Shown here: positions 9,159 to 18,243 of the stretch, one piece after another
How the letters are laid out: each line of letters begins with the position of its first letter
How positions within the stretch are numbered: the first letter of the stretch is position 1
NCBI GenBank assembly: GCA_963825405.1
Contig: CAWGTB010000003.1
Location: forward strand, 186,001-250,000
From: JACPNO01 sp963825405
GTDB taxonomy: Bacteria; Acidobacteriota; Terriglobia; Bryobacterales; Bryobacteraceae
Direction: 5' to 3'
DNA: 64,000 bases
Position numbers and translations under genes: made by a program
The notes under the pieces: model-generated
What the model was told of the DNA's origin: nothing
The model's database searches: none
What the model saw: the letters and a program-made list of their open reading frames with translations, nothing else

Positions 9159-9566
9159 ATGAATATGCAAAAAGCGCTGGCAGACTTGCGCTTTCAACTG
9201 GAAGTCGTCGATCACGTGATCGTCGCGATCGAGCGCTTGGCTGCAATGCGCGAGCCGAAGCGCGGAAGACCTCCCAAATGGCTGCAGGAAACCAAATCAA
9301 GGCTTAGAAAGACGGCGGTTTTTTCGCCCCCGGCCGGCTATGATCCCATCCTGACCGCAAAGCGTTACTGGGTTTACGTCAACGGCGGGCTCGACAAGTC
9401 CGTTGGGCATTTCGAGCCATGCGCGTCCATCAAGGTTTGGGGCGCAGGACCCACCGCGGCGCGAGGTTGGCTCGGGCCTTTCGAATCCAAGTCAGAAGCG
9501 GAATCCGCTGGGCAAGCAGGTTCCAGGCCATTCCGGTGGTGTAAGCGCTGTTCCGACGGAGTGTAG
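9159..9566 (+). CDS. Hypothetical protein with an AT-hook-like RGRPP motif (135 residues)
   Basis: Not recognised. The N-terminal 40 residues are helical (MQKALADLRFQLEVVDHVIVAIERLAAM), followed by EPKRGRPPKWLQETKSRLRK, whose KRGRPPK core matches the minor-groove AT-hook. The C-terminal half is richer in Trp/Tyr/Gly with two cysteines (WCKRC) near the end. A weak GGTGGG ribosome site precedes the ATG. It may be a small DNA-associated protein, but this rests only on the short basic motif. It stands alone between nifJ and the S41 peptidase. Confidence 0.5.
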   Translation: MNMQKALADLRFQLEVVDHVIVAIERLAAMREPKRGRPPKWLQETKSRLRKTAVFSPPAGYDPILTAKRYWVYVNGGLDKSVGHFEPCASIKVWGAGPTAARGWLGPFESKSEAESAGQAGSRPFRWCKRCSDGV

Positions 9567-9618
9567 AAGCAGCCGGCGATGCAGCGCAGCTTGTTACCAT
9601 GGATTTGGTTCGATCTCG

Positions 9619-10986
9619 ATGCGTACGTTTGCTCTCTGCGCCAGTCTGGTTTTTATTTCAGGACTACATGCTCAACCGTTGGATGGTTTATGGAGAAGCC
9701 AGGGGTACGGCGCGGTCCTCGATATTCAGGGAACAAGCCTGAAGATGTTCGAAGTGACGACGACCACCTGCGTTCCCGGTTTCACAGCTCAGCGTGACCC
9801 GGCCGCGATTGCCGGACGCGAGGCAACCTTCACAACATCCGATGGAGACGTACTTTTCATTCGCCCCGGCGGCACTGCGGACCATAGGGTGCTGCACCAG
9901 GATGGCGCCGCCTCGGACGTGAGGATCGACCGGCTGGCGCGCCTGCCATCAGTCTGTGAACATCCGACGCCCAATACGCCGGCCGGCAACTTCGAAGTAT
10001 TTTCCCGCACCTGGGCGGAGAACTACATCCTGTTCGATCAAAAGAAAGTGGACTGGAACACGGTCGTCCGCGCCAATGAGCGTAAGGTCACGGCAAGTAC
10101 GACACCCGCGGAACTGTTCGACATATTTTCCGGGATGATCGAGCCGTTTCACGACCGCCACACTTTTATCAGTGCCCCCGATATCAAGCGTCAATTCTCC
10201 AACTATCGACCTGGCACCGACCGCGTCATCAGGGGCAACATGCCGAAGTTCCGCAGCGAAGGAATGCCGGCGCTGCTGGCCATTACGGATCGCGTGCTCC
10301 TCAAGACGCCGCTGCGGAAATGGTGTAATGACCAACTCCAGTACGGTCACTTGGATGACACCACCGGATACCTGCGAATTCTCTCGTTCTCCGGCTACGC
10401 CAAGGGTGGTTTCGCGGCTGGATTAGCAGCTCTGCAAACGGCGCTCGACGAAATTTTCTCCGACCCGCAACTCAAAGCGCTGGTGATTGACGTGCGAATC
10501 AACTTCGGCGGCGAAGATCCGTACGGTCTCGAGATCGCGTCCCGTCTCGCCACGAGCGAGTATTTGGCGTACACCAAGGAGGCCCGCAGCGATCCGGTCG
10601 ATCGCAACAAATGGACGCCCGGTGACGCGAGCATGGTTCGCCCGAGTGTTCGTCCCGGCTTTCGGGGTCCCGTCGTCGAACTCACCGGGCCCCTTACGAT
10701 TAGCGCTGGCGAGACGTTTACCCAGGCCTTGATGGGCCGAATCCCCAAAGTAACTCGGATCGGCGAGAACACCCAGGGAGTTTTCTCCGATGTTCTGGGC
10801 CGGAAGCTTCCAAACGGTTGGGACTTCGGCCTGCCTAACGAAGTCTTTCGAACGCCGCAGGGGTCGACGTTCGATGGTCCCGGCATTCCGCCCGACATTG
10901 CAGTGCCCGTGTTTGCCGACAGCGACGTAGCGGCTGGAAAAGATCCGGCAACGAGGAAAGCGCTGGAGATACTCGGAAAGAATTAG
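9619..10986 (+). CDS. Exported S41-family (C-terminal-processing-like) serine peptidase
   Basis: 455 residues from the ATG that gives a proper signal peptide (MRTFALCASLVFISGLHAQ); the open frame continues upstream without such a start. The C-terminal half carries the tail-specific protease fold: DVRINFGGEDPYG, then LTGPLTISAGETFTQAL with the nucleophilic serine, followed by IGENTQGVFSD and LPNGWDFGLPNE, a canonical S41 succession. No PDZ domain is obvious; the N-terminal region (about 20-180) looks like the acidobacterial/bacteroidete S41 prodomain. It probably acts in the periplasm or outside the cell on C-termini of unfolded substrates. It is followed 77 bases later by an alpha/beta hydrolase on the same strand. 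Confidence 0.8.
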   Translation: MRTFALCASLVFISGLHAQPLDGLWRSQGYGAVLDIQGTSLKMFEVTTTTCVPGFTAQRDPAAIAGREATFTTSDGDVLFIRPGGTADHRVLHQDGAASDVRIDRLARLPSVCEHPTPNTPAGNFEVFSRTWAENYILFDQKKVDWNTVVRANERKVTASTTPAELFDIFSGMIEPFHDRHTFISAPDIKRQFSNYRPGTDRVIRGNMPKFRSEGMPALLAITDRVLLKTPLRKWCNDQLQYGHLDDTTGYLRILSFSGYAKGGFAAGLAALQTALDEIFSDPQLKALVIDVRINFGGEDPYGLEIASRLATSEYLAYTKEARSDPVDRNKWTPGDASMVRPSVRPGFRGPVVELTGPLTISAGETFTQALMGRIPKVTRIGENTQGVFSDVLGRKLPNGWDFGLPNEVFRTPQGSTFDGPGIPPDIAVPVFADSDVAAGKDPATRKALEILGKN

Positions 10987-11063
10987 CCACAGGCCGCGCT
11001 TCTATTACGATGTCTAAGCGTCGTACAATAGGCATTCCCGCAACGTTCAAGAGTGAGGATTCA

Positions 11064-11975
11064 ATGCCTGCGAAGTATTTTGATTTCCTGAAGAACACCA
11101 CGGCGTGTTGGATAGCGCGCGCCGCGCTGTTGGCGTTGTGCGTGCTGGTACCGCTCCATGCGGTCGACGAACGCGTCAATCCCGCATCCATGCAGACCTT
11201 TCAGATTCCCAGCCACGGCGCGCTTCTGAATGCTTTGGTTTATGTCGCTGAGGGCGCTGGCCCGCATCCGGCGGTGATCCTGCTGCACGGTTTTCCAGGC
11301 AACGAGCGCAATCTGGATCTCGCGCAGGATATTCGTCGCGCCGGCTGGGATGTTCTGTATTTCAACTATCGGGGCGCATGGGGATCGCCGGGAGATTTTT
11401 CCTTTTCTCATGGCGTCGAGGACACCGCCGCCGCCATCGCTTATCTGCGCCAGCCCGAAACAACTAAGCTGCTGCGGCTTGACCCGAAGCGTATCGTCCT
11501 GATCGGGCACAGCATGGGCGGCTTCATGGCAGTACAAGGCGGGGCGGCCGACCCCTCCATCGTCGGTGTTGGGTTGATTTCCGCCGCCGATCTGGGCGGC
11601 CGCTTTGCCCAAACGGTACCAAAGGAAAAAGAACAGGCCACGATTCAGGCGTTGAGTCAGGGCTACGCCCGTGAAGGGATGGCGCCACTGGCTGGCTGCA
11701 CGCCGGAGGGCCTCGCTCGTGAAACGCTCGCCAACGCCGCGCGCTGGAGTTTCCTCGCAAAAGTCGATGCCCTTAAGGGTCGGCCGGCGCTAGTTGTCAG
11801 CTCCGATGATGGCCTGGCGCCCAGCAACGCCGCCTTCGCCGCTGCGCTGGAGAAAGCGGGAAACACTCGCGTGACGGCTCTTCATCTGAGTACCGATCAC
11901 TCTTATTCGGATCAGCGCGGGGCGCTCTCCACCGCCGTTCTGCACTGGCTAGCGGCATTGCCGTCCAGCCGTTAG
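11064..11975 (+). CDS. Exported alpha/beta hydrolase
   Basis: 303 residues from the ATG behind GAGTGAGGA; an upstream ATG at 11010 in the same frame lacks a ribosome site. An N-terminal hydrophobic segment (IARAALLALCVLVPLHA) should direct export. The fold motifs are HGFPGNERN (oxyanion region), GHSMGG nucleophile elbow at about 149-154, SSDDGLAP with the probable acid, and TDHSYSD near the C-terminus with the catalytic histidine. Such enzymes cleave esters or peptides; the substrate is not predictable. It lies in a run of exported hydrolases on this strand. Confidence 0.78.
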   Translation: MPAKYFDFLKNTTACWIARAALLALCVLVPLHAVDERVNPASMQTFQIPSHGALLNALVYVAEGAGPHPAVILLHGFPGNERNLDLAQDIRRAGWDVLYFNYRGAWGSPGDFSFSHGVEDTAAAIAYLRQPETTKLLRLDPKRIVLIGHSMGGFMAVQGGAADPSIVGVGLISAADLGGRFAQTVPKEKEQATIQALSQGYAREGMAPLAGCTPEGLARETLANAARWSFLAKVDALKGRPALVVSSDDGLAPSNAAFAAALEKAGNTRVTALHLSTDHSYSDQRGALSTAVLHWLAALPSSR

Positions 11976-12029
11976 TTCAGGGCAGCGCAACTTCCTGAGC
12001 GTCTCCGCCGTCGTGTTAGGCTACCAGTA

Positions 12030-12962
12030 ATGCCTTCGATTTTCGATTCTAATCGACGTGATTTCCTGCGCGCTGTTATTGGCGGCGCCGCGGGCATGTC
12101 TTTCGCCTACAGCGCATTTGGCCAGGCCGCTCCGCCACCAATTACAGCCACCAAACTGTCCGCCGACCTTGCCCTCCTGGCCGGGGACGGCGGCAACGTC
12201 GCCATCGTCATTGGCCCCGACGGCTTGATGATGATCGATGGCGGGCTTCCCAACCGGGTGGCGGAACTGCAGAAAGCCATCGCCGAAGTCGACAGCCACA
12301 AAGTCCAGGTCTTATTCAACACCCACTGGCATTTCGACCACACAGGTAGCAATGAAACCCTGGGCGCGAGCGGCGTCAAGATCATCGCCCACGAAAATAC
12401 CAAGAAGTGGCTGAGCCAGAAGGTTACGCTGGAAGCTTTGAACCGGACTTTCGAGCCGCTAAAACCGGAAGGCCTGCCTGTTGAGGTCTTTGCCAAGGGC
12501 GGCAAGATGACCTTTGGCAAAGAGAAAATCGAGTACACGCACGTCGCGCCCGCGCACACCGACAGCGACACGTACGTGTTCCTGCACGGGGCAAACGTGC
12601 TCCACACCGGCGATTTGATGTTCAACGGATTCTACCCGGTGGTTGATTACTCAACTGGCGGATGGATCGGTGGCATGGCGGCGGCGAGCGACGCGCTGCT
12701 CAAAGTGGGCGACAGCAAAACCAGAATTATCCCCGGTCACGGGCCCATGGCTACCAAGGACGATCTAAAGGCCACGCGAGACATGCTGCACACCGTACAC
12801 GAAAGATTGGAGGCGTTCTCCAAGCAAGGCAAGAGTGTCGACGAAGTGCTTGCGGCTCAGCCCACCAAAGACCTGGATGAGAAATGGGGTAAGGGCTTCA
12901 TGACCCCGGCGTTGTTCGTCCGTGTGGCATACACCAGCATCTCGAAGCACCAGAAAGCCTGA
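12030..12962 (+). CDS. Tat-exported metallo-beta-lactamase-fold hydrolase
   Basis: 310 residues. The N-terminus NRRDFLRAVIGG followed by a hydrophobic stretch ending in AFGQ is a twin-arginine signal. The zinc site is clear: HWHFDHTG at about 99-106 (HxHxDH), HTGDLMFNG with the metal-bridging Asp region, and PGHGP near residue 240. A folded, metal-loaded enzyme is consistent with Tat rather than Sec export. The family includes lactonases, quinoprotein-relay proteins and beta-lactamases; subclass is not assignable. The stop is three bases before the next start, so it is the first gene of a three-gene unit with the dikinase-like protein and a serine hydrolase. Confidence 0.83.
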   Translation: MPSIFDSNRRDFLRAVIGGAAGMSFAYSAFGQAAPPPITATKLSADLALLAGDGGNVAIVIGPDGLMMIDGGLPNRVAELQKAIAEVDSHKVQVLFNTHWHFDHTGSNETLGASGVKIIAHENTKKWLSQKVTLEALNRTFEPLKPEGLPVEVFAKGGKMTFGKEKIEYTHVAPAHTDSDTYVFLHGANVLHTGDLMFNGFYPVVDYSTGGWIGGMAAASDALLKVGDSKTRIIPGHGPMATKDDLKATRDMLHTVHERLEAFSKQGKSVDEVLAAQPTKDLDEKWGKGFMTPALFVRVAYTSISKHQKA

Positions 12963-12965
12963 CTT

Positions 12966-15860
12966 ATGCGTTTCTCCAGAAGGTTTTGCGCGCTCGCGCT
13001 TGCCATTATCCCCAGCTTGTTCGCGGATAGTTTGATTCCTCCGCTCGAGACCAAGCAGGTCCAGCAGGCACGCAAACTGCTTGAAGATGCGAAAACCAAT
13101 CCTAAGGGACCGTACCTGCAAATTCGCTGGTTCTGTAAAGATGGCACCGTCCAGCCGCCCGCCGGCACGCCCTGCAAGACCCGCGGCGGCGGCATTCAAT
13201 ATGCCGACTTGACCCCGGCCGCCAAGGCGCTCGCGGCTTCGAATCTGGATATCGGGATCATTCTCGCCAGCCTGGATTTCGATAAATTCTCCGACGCCAA
13301 ACGCGATCATTGGCTGCCGCGCGAGCTGGTGCTGGAGAAGTATCTGGTGGAAGCGGACCGCGGCTGGATCTACCGGAGGGCGGCGTCGTATCGCGGCGCG
13401 CGCCAGGTGGAGGACGAAGAGAAGACGGGGCGGCTATTCCTCACGCAGTTGCTGAACGATCCGGAATGGGTGGGCCGCAATTATTTCCTGGTGAATCAAC
13501 TGGTCGCCGCGATTCCACACGGCGTGCCGGACAGCGCCGTGCTCAAGACGCGCGCACTAGCGGGCTCGATCGCGGACCGCAACTCCGCGTTTCAAACCAT
13601 CCGCGCCAAGATTCACTCTCAACCCGGCCCCGAAGACCTGGCCGCGGTTACGCAGTTTATCTCGACGCATAAGCCGGAAGATCCGCAGTTGCAGGAACTG
13701 GCGGAATTGCTGCGCCAGCAGTATGCCGGCGGCGACGCGGTGCGCGTTGCGCTGTTTCAGAAGAGGCTGGCTGCGACGCCAGTGATCGCCGCGCTCAATC
13801 AGTACGCCACGGCCCTGGGCACCGCAAATGAGGCGTCCGCGGGGGCCGCGCTCACGCTCGAGGTTCTCCGCCTCGAAACCTCTGCCGGCGACGCCAAGGT
13901 CAAGCTCGCCATGCTCGACCTCAACGCGCTAGTACTCGAGCAGGCTTTCCGCAGCGGGCAGAAGCCCGAACCCGCCACCCGCCGGCAGCAGTTGATCAGC
14001 TTGCTGGATTATTTCCGTTACGTGACCGGCGCCGGGTTGCTGTCGACCCGTCAGTTGGAAGCGCTGCAATCGGAAGTGAACGCGCTGAATCACGGCAGCG
14101 AAATTCCGGCGCGCACTTATTTGCAGTCCATCCGTTATCTGGAGCGCAGTGCCGGCTGGAGCCGGGCCACGGCGGGGCGCGATTTCGGACCTGTGATGCG
14201 GCATTACGAGCCGATCGAGCCGTTAGCGGGCGGGCTGGTGGATCACTTGCTGCGCGGTTCGGTGGCGCTGCCGATGACGGCGCGCCTCGCAGTGCTGGTG
14301 GCGGATGCCAACCGCTCCGCGGGAATCCGGCATTCGATTTTCGGCCAGGCATCGAGCCAGGGAATCATTGCCATGAATCCTGGCGTTGCCTTCGGGAAGC
14401 TCGGCATCATCGAAGGCGTGGACGATAAACAAACCATCGACGCGTCGCACATTTATGTGATTCCTGAAACGCTGTCCGATCTGGAACCGATGGCCGGTAT
14501 TCTTACGCTGGACAGCGGCAACGCGCTTTCTCACTCGCAATTGCTGGCCGCCAACCTCGGCATTCCCAACGCAACGATTCCCTCGGCTTCCTTGCCGTCA
14601 CTGCGTGAACACGCGGGCAAGGAATTATTTTTCGCAGTGACCCACAGCGGCGTCGTGGTCCTGAACGAAAAGGCCAGCATGCCGGCCGCCGAGATCGCAC
14701 TCTGGAACAAGGCCACCACGAATAAAGGCCTGGTCTCGATCGACACCAGCAAGTTGAAGCTTTCCGAAACGCGCCTGATCCCTCTCACCGAGTTGACGGC
14801 GCAGGACTCCGGCGCTAAGGCCGGCCCGAAGGCCGCCAATCTCGGGCAACTCTCGCATTTCTTTCCTAAGAACGTCGCGCCGGGCCTGGTGATTCCGTTC
14901 GGCATCTATTACGAGCACATCCACCGCTCGATCGATGGCGGCCCGCCGCTCGATGAGCAGATCGCCAAAGCCTACACGCACGCCGAGCAGCTTCGGGATT
15001 CCGGCGCGTCGGCCGCAGAAGTGGGCCGCTACATTTATCCCGAGTTGGCGCGCATTCGCAAAATCATCGAGACCATGCCGCTGCTGCCCGCGTTCGAAAA
15101 GGAATTGACCGCCCGCATGCGCGAAGCATTTGGCCCGGACGGAACCTACGCCGTTTTTGTGCGCAGCGATACCAACGCGGAAGATTTGCCGGAGTTTACC
15201 GGCGCCGGATTGAACCTCACCGTCCCCAACCAGGTGGGCTACAAAGACATTACGCAATCCCTTCGCGACGTGTGGGCATCGCCGTTCGAGGAGCGAGCCT
15301 GGAACTGGCGCAGCCGGATTCTGCGGGCCAGCTCCAACGTGTATCCGTCGGTGCTGCTGCTGCGGTCGGTGCCGTCGGATAAATCCGGCGTGATTGCCAC
15401 CGTGAATCTGGAAACGGGCGAACCCGATATCACGGTGAACGTGAGCGAGGGCGTGAGCGCAGTGGTCGATGGAGGCGTCGCCGAATCGCTGCTGCTCAAG
15501 CCGGATGGCACGGTGCGTTTGCTCGAACAGGCGCGCGGAACCTACCGCAAAGTGCTGCGGAAGGAAGGCGGGTTCAATAACGCGCCGGTCAGCGGCAGCG
15601 CTTTCGTGTTGCAGCCCGATGAAATTCGTCAGCTACGCGTCATGGTGGCGGACGTGATCCGCAAATATCCTCCGGCCCACACGGCTCGCGGCGATGTGCT
15701 GCCCTGGGATATCGAATTCGGATTCGAAAAGGGCGACTTGCGCCTGTTCCAGATTCGACCCCTGGCCCGCTATCAGGAGCAGCAGACGTTGGCGGCGCTG
15801 AGCCGCCTCGATGCGGGCTCGAATTCCGCCAAACCGGTGCGGCTGGATGAAAAGCCTTAA
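12966..15860 (+). CDS. Exported glucan-water-dikinase-like protein (PEP/pyruvate-binding domain)
   Basis: 964 residues with an apparent Sec signal peptide (RRFCALALAIIPSLFADS). Residues ~20-480 are unrecognised and largely helical. A swivelling phosphohistidine-type segment follows at about 515-530 (SGNALSHSQLLAANLGIP), with a histidine in the expected place. A C-terminal ATP-grasp-like nucleotide-binding domain lies at about 615-960: AANLGQLSHFFP, VRSDTNAEDLPEFTGAGL, VWASPFEERAWNWRSR and IEFGFEKGDLRLFQIRPL. The order His domain then C-terminal nucleotide-binding domain, and the AGL and WASPFEERAW wording, resemble plant glucan/phosphoglucan water dikinases rather than PEP synthase; the PEP-binding barrel is absent. 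An ATP-using enzyme with a signal peptide is odd. The function could be phosphorylation of a glucan, or a non-catalytic derivative. The stop overlaps the next start by 14 bases. Confidence 0.72.
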   Translation: MRFSRRFCALALAIIPSLFADSLIPPLETKQVQQARKLLEDAKTNPKGPYLQIRWFCKDGTVQPPAGTPCKTRGGGIQYADLTPAAKALAASNLDIGIILASLDFDKFSDAKRDHWLPRELVLEKYLVEADRGWIYRRAASYRGARQVEDEEKTGRLFLTQLLNDPEWVGRNYFLVNQLVAAIPHGVPDSAVLKTRALAGSIADRNSAFQTIRAKIHSQPGPEDLAAVTQFISTHKPEDPQLQELAELLRQQYAGGDAVRVALFQKRLAATPVIAALNQYATALGTANEASAGAALTLEVLRLETSAGDAKVKLAMLDLNALVLEQAFRSGQKPEPATRRQQLISLLDYFRYVTGAGLLSTRQLEALQSEVNALNHGSEIPARTYLQSIRYLERSAGWSRATAGRDFGPVMRHYEPIEPLAGGLVDHLLRGSVALPMTARLAVLVADANRSAGIRHSIFGQASSQGIIAMNPGVAFGKLGIIEGVDDKQTIDASHIYVIPETLSDLEPMAGILTLDSGNALSHSQLLAANLGIPNATIPSASLPSLREHAGKELFFAVTHSGVVVLNEKASMPAAEIALWNKATTNKGLVSIDTSKLKLSETRLIPLTELTAQDSGAKAGPKAANLGQLSHFFPKNVAPGLVIPFGIYYEHIHRSIDGGPPLDEQIAKAYTHAEQLRDSGASAAEVGRYIYPELARIRKIIETMPLLPAFEKELTARMREAFGPDGTYAVFVRSDTNAEDLPEFTGAGLNLTVPNQVGYKDITQSLRDVWASPFEERAWNWRSRILRASSNVYPSVLLLRSVPSDKSGVIATVNLETGEPDITVNVSEGVSAVVDGGVAESLLLKPDGTVRLLEQARGTYRKVLRKEGGFNNAPVSGSAFVLQPDEIRQLRVMVADVIRKYPPAHTARGDVLPWDIEFGFEKGDLRLFQIRPLARYQEQQTLAALSRLDAGSNSAKPVRLDEKP

Positions 15861-17094
15861 GCTCGGCATACTGCTGCTGCTGTTCACCGCCGGCCACGTG
15901 CGCACGTATCCTCTCGATGGCGCCGCGCCCACCGGCATCCGCCGCCTCATCGGTTACCGGCTGGTGAACGAAGGCAAGATTAAGGGCACGGTGAAGCTGC
16001 CGCCTGGGGCGCTTCTGCGTAGCGACCAGATTGTCCTGCGCCTGAAAGGCGTGAACCCGGCATTCGATATCACCGCGCCGCATGATCCGTATCTGCAAAG
16101 CGGCCTGGAGCGCATTTTTGGAGGCCGCGATCCTTCCTACGCCGTAGCGCTCGCCGATATCTCCGATCCGCAAAATCCGCACTACGCCTCCTTGCGCGGC
16201 GACGACAAGAAAATTCCGGGCAGCGTCGGCAAGCTGTGCGTGGTGACGGGTCTTTTCGGCGCGCTCGCCGCCACTTGGCCGGCAATCGCTGATCGGCAGC
16301 GCGTGCTTCGCGACACAACTGTTGAGGCCGATGGGTTCGTTTACGTCGATGGCAAGACGGTGCCCTTTTATCAGGATGGCGACCCCGCCGTGGTCAACCG
16401 CCAGCTCCGTCCCGGCGACCGCTTCAGCCTGTGGGAATGGGCCGACCACATGCTGTCGCAGAGCTCGAATGCGGCGGGATCAATGGTGTGGCGGGAAGTG
16501 ATGCTGATCCGTAAGTTCGGCACGGCTTACCCGCGCCCGAAGCCGGAAGAGGACGTCTTCATCCGGGACACGCCGAAGACAGAGATCGCCAAGCTCGCCC
16601 TAGCGGCCCTCGAAGAACCGCTCGCGGGTTCGGGCATCGATACCGGCAAAATGCGCCTAGGGACTTTCTTCACCCGCAACGCTTCCAAAGTGATTCCTGG
16701 AACAGCGAGTTATGCCTCCCCCAACGAGCTGCTGCGCTGGCTCATCAAAATGGAGCAAGGCAAAATTGTGGACGAATGGTCCAGCCTGGAGATCAAGAAG
16801 CTGCTCTATTTTGTGCGGCCCCGGTATCGCTACGCATCGTCGCCGTCTCTGCTCAAGGCGGCAGTGTTCTTCAAATCAGGCTCGCTGTTCGAATGCAAGG
16901 CGGAACCGGGATTCATCTGCAAGCAGTACATGGGCAACGTAACCAACCTCATGCATTCGGTGGCGGTGGTGGAATCCGGCGAGAAGCGTTATCTGATTGC
17001 CCTGATGTCCAACGTGCTGCGCCTCAACTCGGCGACCGAACACCAGAACATCGCAGCGGAAATCGAGAAGCTGATTCAAGGGCGACCGCACTAA
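15847..17094 (+). CDS. Exported SxxK serine hydrolase (class A beta-lactamase/PBP-like)
   Basis: 415 residues, starting at an ATG inside the end of the dikinase-like gene (14-base overlap), followed by a hydrophobic signal segment. The penicillin-recognising fold is indicated by PGSVGKLCVVTGL (SxxK, S-V-G-K), SQSSNAAGS (SxN, here SSN) and FFKSGSLFEC (KSG). The spacing is that of class A beta-lactamases, although the chain is longer than the usual ~290 residues because of an N-terminal extension of some 110 residues. Whether it hydrolyses beta-lactams, peptidoglycan peptides or other esters is open. Translational coupling to the dikinase-like protein suggests a shared envelope task. A related enzyme lies convergently just downstream. 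Confidence 0.75.
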   Translation: MKSLKLGILLLLFTAGHVRTYPLDGAAPTGIRRLIGYRLVNEGKIKGTVKLPPGALLRSDQIVLRLKGVNPAFDITAPHDPYLQSGLERIFGGRDPSYAVALADISDPQNPHYASLRGDDKKIPGSVGKLCVVTGLFGALAATWPAIADRQRVLRDTTVEADGFVYVDGKTVPFYQDGDPAVVNRQLRPGDRFSLWEWADHMLSQSSNAAGSMVWREVMLIRKFGTAYPRPKPEEDVFIRDTPKTEIAKLALAALEEPLAGSGIDTGKMRLGTFFTRNASKVIPGTASYASPNELLRWLIKMEQGKIVDEWSSLEIKKLLYFVRPRYRYASSPSLLKAAVFFKSGSLFECKAEPGFICKQYMGNVTNLMHSVAVVESGEKRYLIALMSNVLRLNSATEHQNIAAEIEKLIQGRPH

Positions 17095-17107
17095 CGAGAA
17101 CCAAAAA

Positions 17108-17185
17108 TTTCTCGCAGAGACGCAGAGATCACAGAGAAAAATTAAGGTTTGGTTTTCTCCGCGTTCTCTGCGTCTCTGCGAGAAA
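17108..17185. repeat. Palindromic repeat / bidirectional terminator between two serine hydrolases
   Basis: Two perfect 21-base inverted arms (17108-17128 and 17165-17185, core CTCGCAGAGACGCAGAGA) enclose 36 bases that hold a second complementary pair, GAGAAAA (17134-17140) with TTTTCTC (17153-17159). It sits exactly between two convergent genes, so it can form a long hairpin in both transcripts and probably ends both. The GCAGAGACGCAGAGA wording recurs as an intergenic palindrome in many environmental genomes (recollection, not checked). No second copy was noticed in this window. Confidence 0.6.
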
Positions 17186-17190
17186 TGCTT

Positions 17191-18072
17191 TTACTGACTG
17201 ATTATGACGTGATCGAGCTTCTGGATTAGCTGCGGGAAGATCTCACCGCCGCGCTTGTCTTCCATGAGCGCCACCGCGATGTACTTTTTACCACCGTGCT
17301 CCACCAGCGCGGCATCGGCGTGGTATTTCTGCCAAGTCCCTGATTTGCGATAAATTTCGACGCTTTGGTCCTCGAGTCCCTTCACAAATTTGTGATGGAT
17401 TCCAGGCTTCGAGAGAATCTCTTTCATTTCCGCGCTGTACTCGGGGCTAACCAGCCGGCCTTCCTGCAGCATCAGGAAAAATCGTGCCACCTGCAAAGTG
17501 GTCGCGCCGTGGGAAAGGTGGTGTATCGGATCGAGCCGCCAGTAATCGTTAGGCCCGCCGTACGCTTTACCTAGCCACAGGCCGCCATTTTGCTTGGGAT
17601 CGTAGAAAAGGTACTTGGGGCTGGTGAGCACTTTGCTGATGTAGTCGAACCCAACCGTTTGAATCGCCAAGCTCGCGTCGGCGTTGCTCGAATACCGGAT
17701 CATGCGGGTGAACATCTCTTTGATGGCCGGCGTGTACTTCAGCTGGCCGGCGCGAATCTGCTCGAACCCGGCAACTAGCGCGCAGATTTTGGGCAGGCTC
17801 GCCGCATACATCATCTCCGAATCGTTGAGTCCCGCATAGCGTGGACGATCCAGATCGGTGACATCCACGAGCGACACCGCTAAGTGCTTATTCGCTAGCG
17901 GGCCGTTCAATTGGAGTTCGTCGACTACGCCTTGGAGCGAACGCTGCAGGCGAGTGTCCGGCGATAGAGCTGAACTGGGGTCAATGACGGCACTGCGATC
18001 AGCCGCGGTCGCGGCAAAGGTTGCCAGAACCAACACAACTGCACCGGCTTCCATGGCGCGCCCAAAGGGCAT
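17191..18072 (-). CDS. Exported SxxK serine hydrolase, second paralogue
   Basis: 293 residues from the ATG at 18072; a TTG 18 bases upstream is in frame but less likely. A hydrophobic signal (GAVVLVLATFAATAA) is followed by a class A beta-lactamase-like domain: YAASLPKICAL (SxxK), IRYSSNADASL (SSN) and YRKSGTWQKYH (KSG), with the C-terminal strand KKYIAVALMED. It resembles the 15847-17094 protein in motif wording and order, so the two are probably paralogues arranged tail to tail around the palindromic repeat. It lacks a clear Glu166-type omega-loop motif by eye, so real beta-lactamase activity is uncertain; peptidoglycan peptidase or esterase activity is equally possible. Confidence 0.75.
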   Translation of the reverse strand: MPFGRAMEAGAVVLVLATFAATAADRSAVIDPSSALSPDTRLQRSLQGVVDELQLNGPLANKHLAVSLVDVTDLDRPRYAGLNDSEMMYAASLPKICALVAGFEQIRAGQLKYTPAIKEMFTRMIRYSSNADASLAIQTVGFDYISKVLTSPKYLFYDPKQNGGLWLGKAYGGPNDYWRLDPIHHLSHGATTLQVARFFLMLQEGRLVSPEYSAEMKEILSKPGIHHKFVKGLEDQSVEIYRKSGTWQKYHADAALVEHGGKKYIAVALMEDKRGGEIFPQLIQKLDHVIISQ

Positions 18073-18243
18073 AGGGCCATTGTCCCACAATTACCCAGGG
18101 TCAGAGCCCGCCGGTTGTTCAGGGTCGTGTAATTTGGCCCAGGACTGGGCGAATTGACCTACTTTACACGCTGGCGTATGCCCCGCTCTCTTTAGATACA
18201 GTCAGTTTTCTGGCAAGCAACTTGCAAAAGGTTAGGGTGGTTA

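Noticed and set aside
15811..15846. Upstream start for the first SxxK hydrolase
   Set aside because: It would add residues without signal character; the ATG at 15847 gives a proper hydrophobic signal and a typical overlap.
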